64,000 bases of DNA from an uncultured Bacteroidota bacterium (GTDB taxonomy: Bacteria > Bacteroidota > Bacteroidia > Bacteroidales > UBA932): NCBI GenBank assembly GCA_937901965.1, contig CALGSW010000001.1, positions 310,001 to 374,000 on the forward strand, in the 5' to 3' direction. The position numbers were made by a program, and so were the translations under genes. How positions within the stretch are numbered: position 1 is the stretch's first letter; every line of letters begins with the position of its first letter. The notes beneath the pieces are model-generated. The model made no database searches. It was not told where the DNA came from and saw only the letters and a program-made list of their open reading frames with translations. Of this stretch, positions 1-8,087 are shown one piece after another.

Positions 1-205
1 ATGCCACTCCGGCACCGTAAAAATGAATCTCTGTAACAGTGGCGCTTATATCCGGAAGCAGGTGTTGTTCAAGCTCGTAAATAATTTGCTCTTCTGTCTG
101 AAAAAAGGGGTTAATTCCTGCGGTGGTTATTTTCTGTACCGATCCGTCACTGTGAATGGCTCTCCAGTCTACCTTGGTTGAGCCGCTGTCTGCTATTAAT
201 CGCAT
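1..205 (-). CDS. BadF/BadG-type ATPase, N-acetylglucosamine kinase-like (partial, N-terminus only)
   Basis: The first 68 residues are visible; the rest runs off the left edge. The N-terminus LIADSGSTKVDW is the phosphate-1 motif of the ASKHA sugar-kinase/BadF fold, and FYGAG follows near residue 63, as in Bacteroidota proteins annotated as N-acetylglucosamine kinase or BadF-family ATPase. These are cytosolic, and the substrate cannot be told from this fragment. ATG at 205 is the natural start. A promoter-like pair (TTG, 20 nt, TACCTTTG) lies just upstream at 230-260, so the gene probably has its own transcript although it follows the thiamine transporter by only 46 bp. Confidence 0.75.
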   Translation of the reverse strand, partial: MRLIADSGSTKVDWRAIHSDGSVQKITTAGINPFFQTEEQIIYELEQHLLPDISATVTEIHFYGAGVA

Positions 206-229
206 AAATACGGGGGTTTAATCAATTCG

Positions 230-260
230 CAAAGGTAAGTATTTTGACCAACTATTTCAA
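230..260 (-). promoter_or_regulatory. Bacteroidetes-type promoter for the BadF-like gene
   Basis: On the minus strand TACCTTTG (237-230) is preceded after 20 nt by TTG (260-258). This fits the Bacteroidetes -7 TAnnTTTG and -33 TTTG consensus, with an imperfect -33. The expected transcript start near 224 leaves a leader of about 19 nt before the ATG at 205. It overlaps the 3' end of pnuT. Confidence 0.5.
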
Positions 261-827
261 CACCACAGGGAACTTTCTCCAGTGCAGATACCCGGCCAGA
301 GCTGCAAAAGCATAAACAGCATAAAGTATCGCAGTAGCATAAAGTCCCTGCCAGAAAAAGAGTATTGCTGCTGCAACATCTGCTACAATCCATACTATCC
401 AGTTTTCAATATGCTTACCTGAAACCCACCATGTAGCGAGCATACTGGCAATAGCCACAAAGGCATCAGCTCCCGGATACGGATCTTCGCTAAAATTATC
501 CAGCATAAAGTAAACAAGAACAAATCCGGCAAATGAAGCAATCAATGAATAAAAAATCCTCTTAAGAGGCAACTTTACAGTTACCTCTTTCACTGATTTT
601 TCGCCTTGTGTGAGATTACCCTTTCCCCATTTTCGCCAGCCGTATATACTAACCACTACGTAATATAGCTGAAGCAATGCAGCCGCATATAGTGAAGAAT
701 CGGCGAACACTATAATATACATAACAGCAGAGAGGGCACCCACAATCCACATTGCCCTCTTCTGCCCAATTTCAAGTATTACATAAACCAGCCCGGAGAT
801 TGCTCCTGTTATCTCAATCCAGTTCAT
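252..827 (-). CDS. pnuT: PnuC-family vitamin transporter, probable thiamine transporter PnuT
   Basis: A 191-residue inner-membrane protein with about seven hydrophobic segments and the PnuC-type motif IYGWRKW at residues 61-67, plus a Trp-rich C-terminal half (HWRKF near the end). PnuC proteins carry nicotinamide riboside; the PnuT branch carries thiamine. The thiamine assignment comes from context: it is translationally coupled to the TonB receptor (TGATG, stop and start share one base) behind a TPP riboswitch. After uptake, trapping would need a thiamine kinase or pyrophosphokinase, which is not seen here. The family is sure; the substrate is inferred. Confidence 0.85.
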   Translation of the reverse strand: MNWIEITGAISGLVYVILEIGQKRAMWIVGALSAVMYIIVFADSSLYAAALLQLYYVVVSIYGWRKWGKGNLTQGEKSVKEVTVKLPLKRIFYSLIASFAGFVLVYFMLDNFSEDPYPGADAFVAIASMLATWWVSGKHIENWIVWIVADVAAAILFFWQGLYATAILYAVYAFAALAGYLHWRKFPVVLK

Positions 828-3046
828 CAGAATCTGAAAGTCGCTTTAAACATAAAATTAATACCTGCCTGAGGGTATAGCCCCTCTTCAATGTACGGGT
901 CTGAACCATCGGCAAACTTAGCCATATAAACCCATGCATTTGAAAAGTATTTTCTGTTTAGAATATTATCAACAAACAAACCTAATTCAAGATCAGATAC
1001 CTCTCTAACAGAGAAGCTCTTAATCGCTTTAATGCCCATTACAAAATATGAGGGGATTGACCTCTCTTCATTTGATGTATTGTCATAGTATTGTTTACCT
1101 ACGTGTTTTCCATAAAGAGATACTGACGAAGAGGAACCGGGTGAAAATGTCACCATACCCATCCCCACAGAAGATGGCGAGAATGGAAGATTAGTACTCT
1201 TATAAAATTCACTCATCTGAGGTAGCGGAGTCCAGTAATCCGGATTATCATACAAATCCGTCCAGTGTCTGTAATCTTTAATTTTATTCATACTCAGAGC
1301 AAGATTTCCTTCAATCTTGATATAAGTCAACGGAGACCATGCAGCAGCAAGCTCTACTCCTCTTCTGAATGAGACCGGAACATTCTCTTTAATTACATAG
1401 CCTGTTTCACTCAGACGCCCTGTAGGGACTAGCTGATCTTTGTACTCCATAAAATACAAATTTGCCGAGAGAATTAGGTTTTTACCTGTAAAAGAATAAC
1501 CGGCTTCAAAATCAAGCAGCCTTTCGGCTCTTATTAAATTAGCCTTTCCTGCCTTTATAGACTCCTTAATATCTGCCCTTCCGGGCTCTTTCCTCCCTGT
1601 GGAGGCAGAAAGGTAGAGTTTGTTGGCACCCGCATTATATGTCAAACCCAATTTTGGATTAAAGAAATTATAATCCATGTTATAATCAAGTGCTACAAAA
1701 TCTTTATCCTCACCTATCAAATTGTAGCTGATGTTTCTGAACTGCATATCTGCAAAGGCAATCAAATCCTTACCAATGTTTAACTCTGTCCTGGCAAATG
1801 CAGAAAAGTCACCTTTTAATCCCCTGTTTTCATACCATTTAAAATTTTCTGGTATGTTCTGGTTCCACATTGACCAAATCATATTTCCATAATGGTCTCC
1901 GTCATAGTATGAGTAAGAGAGGCCGCCTGTAGCTTTAATCTCTCCTGCAGTGAATTGCAATGTTGATGAAAATGCATAATAATCATTTGACAGTGATTGT
2001 CTTACAATTACATCTGAACGTTTATATTCATCCCCGTTTACAATTTGGGGAGTCAACCCATACTCTGAAAACTTTCTGTTCACTTTGTAATTTTCATAAT
2101 ATCCATATCCATTCGTATAATGTAAAACATTACTCCAGGTTAAACCATCTTTTAACTCCCTTGTAAATAGAAGTTGCAGATGGTGCTGAGTATAATTATC
2201 AGTTTCATTATCATAATATTTTGTATTCCCGGCCTGATCAAAATACATTCCAGCCGGATTGAATCTTCTGTTGATGCTCATCATCTCTCTGGAGATACCC
2301 TCCCATGTAATGCCGGTAGTCTGGTCACCATAGATATAATTAAGCCTTATGGATGTTCTGTCTTTGAACCACCCTGCACTGGCAAACATTGAAGAGAGGT
2401 CACTTTTTGCATTTCTTATGTATCCTTTTCCAATACTTCTTGAGTATTTCACATCAAAAGAGAATCCGTCAGGCCTCAAACCCGTGCCGGCTCCGGCAGA
2501 TGTTGTAAAACTGCTGAAACTTCCAGCACCCATCTCTGCAACTCCGTACGCCTTTGGAGAGGTAAAGAGAGTCCTTAAATTCAGACTCGCACCAAAGGCA
2601 CCGGGTCCGTTAGATGATGTTCCTACTCCTCTCTGAAGCTGAATATCCTGAATAAAAGTGCTGAACGAAGGAATATTTACCCAGAATACCTCCTGAGACT
2701 CGGCATCATTTAATGCAATTCCGTTTACTGTGACATTTGTTCTTGACCCGTCACTCCCCCTTACTCTCATTGAAGTGTAACCAAGTCCGTTCCCACCCTC
2801 AGTTGAGGTTACCACGGATGGCATTAGCGACAGCGCCATAGGAACCGACTGAACGGGTGACAATCGTTTTATCTCCTGCGGACTTAGTTCTGAGTGACTT
2901 ACAGGTGTGTTTTTCCCGGCTCGCCAGGCCTCTACAATTACACTGTCCAGTTTGTTGATAACAGTTTTCTCGTTCTGCCCCTCTTGCTGGGCAAGGACCA
3001 TTAATGGTGAGAAAATTACCCCGCACAATAAAGCTAATCTTTTCAT
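827..3046 (-). CDS. TonB-dependent outer-membrane receptor, probable thiamine receptor
   Basis: 739 residues with a signal peptide ending near AQQEG, a plug domain in roughly residues 35-160 (SVIVEAWR, then the MRVRGSDGSRTNVTVNGI region) and a C-terminal 22-strand-type barrel ending in an aromatic beta-signal (FMFKATFRF). There is no carboxypeptidase-regulatory extension, so this is a classic vitamin/siderophore-type receptor rather than SusC. It follows a TPP riboswitch and precedes pnuT, the arrangement known for thiamine uptake in Bacteroidetes. It would move thiamine or a phosphate ester across the outer membrane using TonB-ExbBD. The ATG at 3046 follows a leader of about 40 nt after the aptamer. 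Confidence 0.88.
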   Translation of the reverse strand: MKRLALLCGVIFSPLMVLAQQEGQNEKTVINKLDSVIVEAWRAGKNTPVSHSELSPQEIKRLSPVQSVPMALSLMPSVVTSTEGGNGLGYTSMRVRGSDGSRTNVTVNGIALNDAESQEVFWVNIPSFSTFIQDIQLQRGVGTSSNGPGAFGASLNLRTLFTSPKAYGVAEMGAGSFSSFTTSAGAGTGLRPDGFSFDVKYSRSIGKGYIRNAKSDLSSMFASAGWFKDRTSIRLNYIYGDQTTGITWEGISREMMSINRRFNPAGMYFDQAGNTKYYDNETDNYTQHHLQLLFTRELKDGLTWSNVLHYTNGYGYYENYKVNRKFSEYGLTPQIVNGDEYKRSDVIVRQSLSNDYYAFSSTLQFTAGEIKATGGLSYSYYDGDHYGNMIWSMWNQNIPENFKWYENRGLKGDFSAFARTELNIGKDLIAFADMQFRNISYNLIGEDKDFVALDYNMDYNFFNPKLGLTYNAGANKLYLSASTGRKEPGRADIKESIKAGKANLIRAERLLDFEAGYSFTGKNLILSANLYFMEYKDQLVPTGRLSETGYVIKENVPVSFRRGVELAAAWSPLTYIKIEGNLALSMNKIKDYRHWTDLYDNPDYWTPLPQMSEFYKSTNLPFSPSSVGMGMVTFSPGSSSSVSLYGKHVGKQYYDNTSNEERSIPSYFVMGIKAIKSFSVREVSDLELGLFVDNILNRKYFSNAWVYMAKFADGSDPYIEEGLYPQAGINFMFKATFRF

Positions 3047-3084
3047 TTAAAATTATTTTATATGCAGGGGGATACAGAGATACA

Positions 3085-3165
3085 AGGACTCGCTTTCCCT
3101 ACGCCGGTATTATCCGGATCAGGTGAAAAGGGTGTGATCTCAGCCCTTACGGGCACCCCCAAGCA
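3085..3165 (-). promoter_or_regulatory. TPP riboswitch (THI element)
   Basis: Read on the minus strand the region holds the conserved TPP aptamer pieces in order: GGGGTGCCC, GGGCTGAGA, the ACACCC arm, CACCTGATCCGGATAAT, then ACCGGCGTAGGGAAA. A short P1 can form between GCTTG (3164-3160) and CGAGT (3092-3088). It lies between a good promoter and the TonB receptor gene, so thiamine pyrophosphate should repress the receptor and pnuT. No U-tract terminator follows, which suggests control of translation initiation; a CCCCC run at 3071-3066 could pair with the GGGGG at the aptamer's 5' edge. Confidence 0.96.
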
Positions 3166-3180
3166 TTTGTTAATGCAATG

Positions 3181-3213
3181 CAAAGATAAATAATTTTCTA
3201 ACCTTGGATCAAA
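3181..3213 (-). promoter_or_regulatory. Promoter of the thiamine uptake operon
   Basis: Minus-strand TTTG (3213-3210), 21 nt, TATCTTTG (3188-3181): a full match to the Bacteroidetes promoter. Transcription would start near 3174, about 10 nt before the riboswitch. Confidence 0.75.
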
Positions 3214-3219
3214 TATTAG

Positions 3220-3227
3220 TACATTTG
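3220..3227 (+). promoter_or_regulatory. -7 element of rnpB
   Basis: TACATTTG matches TAnnTTTG and ends 6 nt before the predicted 5' end of RNase P RNA at 3233, as expected for a start site. No good -33 TTTG is visible at the usual spacing. Confidence 0.5.
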
Positions 3228-3232
3228 CAACC

Positions 3233-3549
3233 GGTGGGTCGCTCTGCCGCTCTTCTTTATTGGAGGGAGGAAAGTCCGGACAGGAAAGAGCAAGGCTCTG
3301 TGGAAAGCACAGCTGGGGGTAACTTCAGGCAAATCGTAACAGAAAAATACCGCCCTCAAGCAGGGTAAGGGTGAAAATGCGGGGTAAGAGCCCACAACCG
3401 GTGGTGGTGACATTATCGGGGTACGAACAGTCTCCTGCAAGGCCAAGTATACCGGCAGTTAATGGCTGCTCGTCAGTTGCCGGGGGGTAGGCTGCAACAG
3501 ATAAATGGCAGAGGCCTTTTAGGTACAGAATCCGGCTTACAGACCCACC
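3233..3549 (+). ncRNA. rnpB: RNase P RNA, bacterial type A
   Basis: The catalytic RNA of RNase P, which matures tRNA 5' ends. The universally conserved 5' segment GAGGAAAGTCCGGAC (about 3267-3281), the AGGGTGAAAATGCGGGGTAAGA-type core near 3365, the ACAGAA and GGGGTACGA elements, and the 3' signature ACAGAATCCGGCTTACAG are all present. The ends pair perfectly as helix P1 (GGTGGGTC at 3233 with GACCCACC ending 3549), which sets the boundaries at about 317 nt. A T-run (3550-3556) follows at once. It is tail-to-tail with the nusB operon. Confidence 0.97.
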
Positions 3550-3554
3550 TTTTT

Positions 3555-3755
3555 TTAGAATAATGTTGGATGATCCTCATCAAATCTTTTGAGGATTGCA
3601 GATACAATAGCCTCGCGGCAAAATTTTGCCTGAGAACTCACTTTATACCTTTTACAGTATAACTGAATTGCCTCCATCTCTTTATCATTAAAGAGGATGG
3701 TCTTTCTGTGGCGTCTTGGAGCTCTATTTCTGTCCTTTTTCAACTTTCTGTTCAA
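3555..3755 (-). CDS. Small basic ribbon-helix-helix-like protein
   Basis: 66 residues: a basic N-terminus (KLKKDRNRAPRRHRK), then a beta-strand-like TILFND and two helices (EMEAIQLYCKRY, SSQAKFCREAIVSAIL), the pattern of a ribbon-helix-helix DNA-binding fold. I do not recognise a named family. The start is TTG at 3755, inside the end of the lipoprotein gene (32-bp overlap), so it is likely translated by coupling. It is the last gene of the long minus-strand operon and ends one base into the T-run behind rnpB. An internal ATG (MEAIQ) would remove the beta-strand and is less likely. Confidence 0.6.
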   Translation of the reverse strand: MNRKLKKDRNRAPRRHRKTILFNDKEMEAIQLYCKRYKVSSQAKFCREAIVSAILKRFDEDHPTLF

Positions 3756-4704
3756 GAATGGATTTATAACCCGGGATTCCGCTTAAAGGATAGTTTCTGG
3801 CTGCTACATCAAGCCACTCAAGAGCAAGAGTGTACTGTTCCATCATTTCAAGAGCAACTGCAAGGTTAAAGGCTGCTGACGCTCTTTTCAAAGGAGTAGC
3901 TTCATCGGTTAACTTCAGCCATATATCCATAGCCTCCTTCCATTTGAACTCCTGAGAGAATCTGAATGCATCTGACCAAGGTCTGGCATCGTATGTATAA
4001 AGATACCTCTCAACAGTAATCCATGAATCAAAAAATCTTGAGGAGAATGTACTTCCAAGTTTTTTTGATATCTCAAACAGTGATGAGTAGAGCTTTGATG
4101 CCACCACTTCATCTTTCAGATCCAGTCTTGTAATGACCTCCCAGTATACAGTATCGGCAACCTCTCTGCGGAGAACAGGATTCCCTGTATAACCATCGTA
4201 AAGTCCCACTTCAGCATTAAACGGTAATGATACATATGTAATTCCCTTACCGCTGTCGGCAATATCACCAGTTAGTTTATACAGCTGCATCATCCCTATT
4301 TCCAGATGCTCAATAACAAACATCAGTTCAGATGAAGAATTGAGTGAAAGGGATTTAATATATGATGGATTATCAAGTTCACTTCTGTCTGAACCGGTCT
4401 GGTTAAACACATTAATGGCTCCTGTATCCAGTTTCAGATTTGACTCAAGACCCTCCGCTATTCCAAGAGCCATATTTAGCATAATTACAGAATCAGAGAT
4501 GAATCTCTCTTTATCTGTTAGTAATGAATCCTTAAGCTCATCGGTTGATGAAAAGACAGCGATACTTCTATCTTCAATATCCACCTTAAATTCTGCCGGA
4601 ACACGCTGGTCAATATTGAAAAACTCTACAACCGGGCCACAGGACTGCAAAAAAAGTGCAGTCAATATTCCGGTGACGGCAATTGAAAATTTACCCATTT
4701 TCAT
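3724..4704 (-). CDS. Lipoprotein of the DUF6340 type with a C-terminal TPR-like region
   Basis: 326 residues with a lipoprotein signal: hydrophobic h-region and lipobox LQSC, Cys22. The middle (residues 40-220) is a mixed domain with conserved-looking pieces such as IAVFSST and VSLPFNAEVGLYDGYTG. The C-terminal 90 residues form helix pairs (FKWKEAMDIWLKL, ASAAFNLAVALEMM, YTLALEWLDVAARNYP) resembling tetratricopeptide repeats. It looks like the Bacteroidales DUF6340 lipoproteins, of unknown function, probably in the outer-membrane inner leaflet. It follows the M55 peptidase by 3 bp and overlaps the next gene. Confidence 0.75.
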   Translation of the reverse strand: MKMGKFSIAVTGILTALFLQSCGPVVEFFNIDQRVPAEFKVDIEDRSIAVFSSTDELKDSLLTDKERFISDSVIMLNMALGIAEGLESNLKLDTGAINVFNQTGSDRSELDNPSYIKSLSLNSSSELMFVIEHLEIGMMQLYKLTGDIADSGKGITYVSLPFNAEVGLYDGYTGNPVLRREVADTVYWEVITRLDLKDEVVASKLYSSLFEISKKLGSTFSSRFFDSWITVERYLYTYDARPWSDAFRFSQEFKWKEAMDIWLKLTDEATPLKRASAAFNLAVALEMMEQYTLALEWLDVAARNYPLSGIPGYKSILEQKVEKGQK

Positions 4705-4707
4705 AAT

Positions 4708-5523
4708 TTACAAATATTCCCAGAATTTCTTCATTACATCATACAGAACATCAGATGTGTAGCTAACCTTGAGGGGCTCTTCGCTCTCCTCCTGTGTTAC
4801 CTCAAGCTCCATCTGATATGGGGCACTCATTTTAAACAAACACCCCTTGTCCAGCTTTCTTAATGCTCTTTCTACACTCTCTTTAATCTCGGCATAAACA
4901 ACCTGTGGAGACTTACTCATAGCACATGTACGTCCATAAGCGTATTTGGTCTCTACCGTTTCAATATTCCCAAAGTTATCAAAAGCCTCTTTACAGGCCA
5001 TATTGTCCCCGGACAGAAATACAACGGGAACTCCAAACTGTCCTGCATAGAGAGCATTAAATGCCGCTTCAAATAATGGCCTTCCATTTATTTTGAAATC
5101 TAAAACCTTGAGCGACATTGTGTGGGACAGAGTTCCCATCATCTCTCCTGCCCGTGCATGAGCTCCAATGAAGAGCAACGCATCAAACGTGGAGTCAATT
5201 CCCAGAACCATAGTGTGTGGTGTTCCGGGAACCCTCCCCTTAGTAAGTTTTGCTCTAGGATCAAGCAACAGAGGATTCACATTTATATTGCCGGCATGGC
5301 CATCTCTGACAATAATTTCAGTTGCACCGGCGGCAATAGCACCAGCTACAGCTGCATTAATCTCACCAGTGAGTATATCGCAGTTTCTGTCAAAGTGAGC
5401 ATGTCCCGGATATATCTCATCCCAATTGACAACATTCGTGACTCCTTCAAAATCAACCTGAATCATTATTTTAAGTCCATTACCGCTTTTTCCTTTATAT
5501 AACTGGCCGCCTATTGAGTTCAT
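4708..5523 (-). CDS. M55 family D-aminopeptidase (DppA-like)
   Basis: 271 residues matching the DppA fold throughout. Zinc-ligand candidates are Asp24 and Glu26 in VDFEG, His76 in RDGH, His122 in GAHARAG and Glu152 in LFEAAFNA; the SHTMS segment holds His134, the likely catalytic residue. DppA enzymes are cytosolic self-compartmentalising peptidases that release N-terminal D-amino acids, for instance D-Ala-D-Ala. The ATG at 5523 gives 16-20 residues ahead of the usual start (IMIQVDFEG); a downstream start near 5466-5475 is possible. The gene is co-directional with fabG, 26 bp upstream. Confidence 0.87.
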   Translation of the reverse strand: MNSIGGQLYKGKSGNGLKIMIQVDFEGVTNVVNWDEIYPGHAHFDRNCDILTGEINAAVAGAIAAGATEIIVRDGHAGNINVNPLLLDPRAKLTKGRVPGTPHTMVLGIDSTFDALLFIGAHARAGEMMGTLSHTMSLKVLDFKINGRPLFEAAFNALYAGQFGVPVVFLSGDNMACKEAFDNFGNIETVETKYAYGRTCAMSKSPQVVYAEIKESVERALRKLDKGCLFKMSAPYQMELEVTQEESEEPLKVSYTSDVLYDVMKKFWEYL

Positions 5524-5549
5524 GATTCAGATTTTTATAAGTTAAACAT

Positions 5550-6296
5550 TTACATTTTCATCCCACCGCAAACCGATATCACCTGACCGGTAACGTATGA
5601 GGATAATTCTGAAGCAAGGAATGTACATACATCTGCGACGTCCTCAGGTTTACCGCCCCTTCTGAGAGGAATTTGCTCAGCCCACTGCTTTTTTACATCT
5701 TCAGGAAGTTTATCCGTCATCTCAGTTATAATGAAACCCGGTGCAACGGCGTTTGCTCTGACACCCCTGGATCCAAGCTCCTGAGCAATTGATTTTGTAA
5801 GACCAATCATACCGGCTTTAGAGGCCGAATAATTTGCCTGCCCTGCATTACCGCCAACTCCCACTACTGAGCTCATATTAATAATACTTCCTCCTCTCTG
5901 CCTCATCATAACCGGTGTTACGGCATGCACAAAATTGAAAGCACTTTTCAGATTTACATTAATTACCGCATCCCACTGCTGTTCGCTCATTCTCATCATT
6001 AGTCCGTCTTTGGTTATACCGGCATTGTTAACCAGAATGTCAATCTTTCCAAATTCTTTAACAACCTGTTCAACAACAGCATGAGACTCTTCAAAATTTG
6101 CAGCATTGGATGCTATTGCAAGAGACTTAACACCATAGGATTCAATTTCTGCCCTGGTCTTCTCTGCATTTTCATCAACATTCAAATCAGTGAAAGCGAC
6201 ATGTGCCCCCTCAGATGCATATTTAATTGCAATTGCTTTTCCTATTCCTCTTGCAGCTCCGGTAATCAGAGCTACTTTTCCTTCAAGTAACTTCAT
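5550..6296 (-). CDS. fabG: 3-oxoacyl-[acyl-carrier-protein] reductase
   Basis: 248-residue short-chain dehydrogenase. It has the NADPH-binding motif GAARGIG (13-19), NNAG (90-93), the catalytic set Ser142/143, Tyr156 and Lys160 in YSASK, and the FabG-typical end VTGQVISVCGGM. It reduces 3-oxoacyl-ACP in fatty-acid elongation in the cytosol. Length and motifs fit FabG fully, although no other fab gene is nearby; it sits in the nusB operon between rimO and the M55 peptidase. Other SDR roles cannot be excluded by sequence alone. Confidence 0.92.
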   Translation of the reverse strand: MKLLEGKVALITGAARGIGKAIAIKYASEGAHVAFTDLNVDENAEKTRAEIESYGVKSLAIASNAANFEESHAVVEQVVKEFGKIDILVNNAGITKDGLMMRMSEQQWDAVINVNLKSAFNFVHAVTPVMMRQRGGSIINMSSVVGVGGNAGQANYSASKAGMIGLTKSIAQELGSRGVRANAVAPGFIITEMTDKLPEDVKKQWAEQIPLRRGGKPEDVADVCTFLASELSSYVTGQVISVCGGMKM

Positions 6297-6324
6297 CTCG
6301 TAAAATATTATTATTAATTATCTT

Positions 6325-7650
6325 TTAAATAATCCGCGCAGTGAGATCATATTCACCCGCACTTTCAATCTTAGCTTCAACAAATGTACCAATAATATCT
6401 TTTGTTAAAAAACCTTCCGGCACATCTCTCTTGCCTATCAGTATTTCGCCATCTACCTCGGGACTCTCCTTAGTACTCCTGCCAACAAAAACAGTATCAT
6501 CCTCAGAATCAATAATTACCCTCTCCACCGAACCTATTCTTGCCTGATTATTACTCAGGGAAATTCCTGCCTGTAAATCCATAAGCATTTCATATCTATC
6601 CTGCTTCTCCCTGTTTCTGATCGTATCCTTCAGATTTGATGCTCCCCAGGTCCCCTCCTCTTCTGAATATGTAAAAGCTCCAAGCCTCTCAAACCTGGCA
6701 TCCTCAACAAAGTTCAGCAATTCACGGAATGCTCTTTTATCCTCACCCGGATGGCCTACAATCATAGTTGTCCTGAGTGAAATTCCCGGTACTTTTTTTC
6801 TGAATTTTTCAACAAGAGTTCTTGTTCCGGCACCATCAATTGAGCGTCTCATATTCGCCAGAACCTTGTCACTAACATGCTGCAGAGGGATATCCAGATA
6901 TTTGCAAATTTTATCGTTAGATGCCATTAAATCCAGAACATCGTCAGGGAAACCGGCCGGATATGAATATAATAGTCTAATCCACTCAATCCCCCGTACA
7001 AGTGAGAGTTTTTCCATAAGAGGGGCAAGTGCTCTCTTTTTGTATAAATCAAGCCCATAGTATGTTGTGTCCTGAGCAACCAGAATCAGCTCCTTAACTC
7101 CCATTGATGCAAGATTTCCCGCCTCTTCAAGCAGCATCTCCTGCGGTACAGAAGTGTGTGGACCTCTGATAAGCGGGATAGAGCAGTATGAACAGACTCT
7201 GTCACAACCCTCTGAAATTTTTAAATATGCATAGTGGGATGGAGTTGTAAGAAAACGCTGAGTCTCCAGACCGGAGCACCACTCTTTTCCAAGTGCCTTT
7301 AAAACCGATCTGGCATCAAAAGCTCCATAGAATCCATCCACTTCAGGTATTGACTCCTCCAGATCAAGCAGGTATCTTTGCGACAGACAGCCAAAAACAT
7401 GAACCTCATTTATGTAACCTCTGTTTTTAGCCTCCACCGCTGAGAGTATTGCATCAATACTCTCCTTTTTTGCATCTTTTATGAATCCGCACGTATTTAT
7501 TACAACAACATCTACTTTAGCAGAAGATAAATCCTCCCCCTCAGGAGATATGGTAATTCCGGAACTGAAAACCTGCTTCAACAAATGTTCTGAGTCAACT
7601 CTGTTTTTAGAGCATCCAAGGGTAACCAACTGAATTTTTCTTACTGTCAT
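6325..7650 (-). CDS. rimO: Ribosomal protein S12 methylthiotransferase RimO
   Basis: 441 residues with three domains. The N-terminal UPF0004 domain starts VTLGCSKNRVDSE, with cluster cysteines Cys13, Cys54 and Cys88. The radical SAM domain has the CxxxCxxC motif at Cys149, Cys153 and Cys156. A C-terminal TRAM domain covers about the last 65 residues. It adds a methylthio group to a conserved aspartate of S12, using S-adenosylmethionine and two [4Fe-4S] clusters. The LGCSKN start separates RimO from MiaB and MtaB. It overlaps the upstream DUF5606 gene by 4 bp (ATGA). Confidence 0.96.
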   Translation of the reverse strand: MTVRKIQLVTLGCSKNRVDSEHLLKQVFSSGITISPEGEDLSSAKVDVVVINTCGFIKDAKKESIDAILSAVEAKNRGYINEVHVFGCLSQRYLLDLEESIPEVDGFYGAFDARSVLKALGKEWCSGLETQRFLTTPSHYAYLKISEGCDRVCSYCSIPLIRGPHTSVPQEMLLEEAGNLASMGVKELILVAQDTTYYGLDLYKKRALAPLMEKLSLVRGIEWIRLLYSYPAGFPDDVLDLMASNDKICKYLDIPLQHVSDKVLANMRRSIDGAGTRTLVEKFRKKVPGISLRTTMIVGHPGEDKRAFRELLNFVEDARFERLGAFTYSEEEGTWGASNLKDTIRNREKQDRYEMLMDLQAGISLSNNQARIGSVERVIIDSEDDTVFVGRSTKESPEVDGEILIGKRDVPEGFLTKDIIGTFVEAKIESAGEYDLTARII

Positions 7651-8066
7651 TCAGCAGATTCCTCCTCTCCTTCAAGAGTAAAATCAAGCGATTCAAATTG
7701 TTTTAAATTATTGTACCAATCAACCACTTTCTTCATATGAGACACATAGAAACGATCCCGGTCATAATCCGGAAGTACCTCTTCAAAAAAGGATTTAAGT
7801 TTCGCCGGATCTGATTTCCCTGACGGAGCATCTGACTCTCCAAGGCTGGCCTTCATTTTTCCGAAAAGATCCTGTAATTTAACATCTCCCTCATCAGTAA
7901 AAACTGATATATCTGACAGAGAAGAGAGTTTTGCACTCATATTGCAAACCATCCTCTTCTTATCTGAAACAGATTCAACAATTACACCTGAGTTTGCCTG
8001 AGCAACATATTTGAATAGCCCCGGATAACCGGAAACCGTAAGTATTTTCTGTAAATTGGTCTTCAT
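7647..8066 (-). CDS. DUF5606-type conserved protein
   Basis: 139 residues, no signal peptide. The N-terminus (LQKILTVSGYPGLFKYVAQ) and the middle (SDISVFTDEGDVKLQDLF) match the Bacteroidota DUF5606 family; the C-terminal half ends in YVSHMKKVVDWYNNLK and an acidic tail. Function is unknown. Its position between the DjlA-like gene and rimO, and the 4-bp overlap with rimO, suggest a housekeeping cytosolic role, possibly with translation. Confidence 0.78.
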   Translation of the reverse strand: MKTNLQKILTVSGYPGLFKYVAQANSGVIVESVSDKKRMVCNMSAKLSSLSDISVFTDEGDVKLQDLFGKMKASLGESDAPSGKSDPAKLKSFFEEVLPDYDRDRFYVSHMKKVVDWYNNLKQFESLDFTLEGEEESAE

Positions 8067-8087
8067 TCTTATTTTAACTTTTTATTA

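Noticed and set aside
1..251. BadF-type kinase as a third, riboswitch-controlled gene of the thiamine operon (a thiamine kinase)
   Set aside because: A consensus-like promoter (230-260) lies between pnuT and the kinase, and its N-terminus is that of the GlcNAc-kinase/BadF group. Readthrough is possible but there is no sign of a thiamine substrate.
3216..3446. Open frame on the minus strand over rnpB
   Set aside because: It is the antisense of a clear RNase P RNA.
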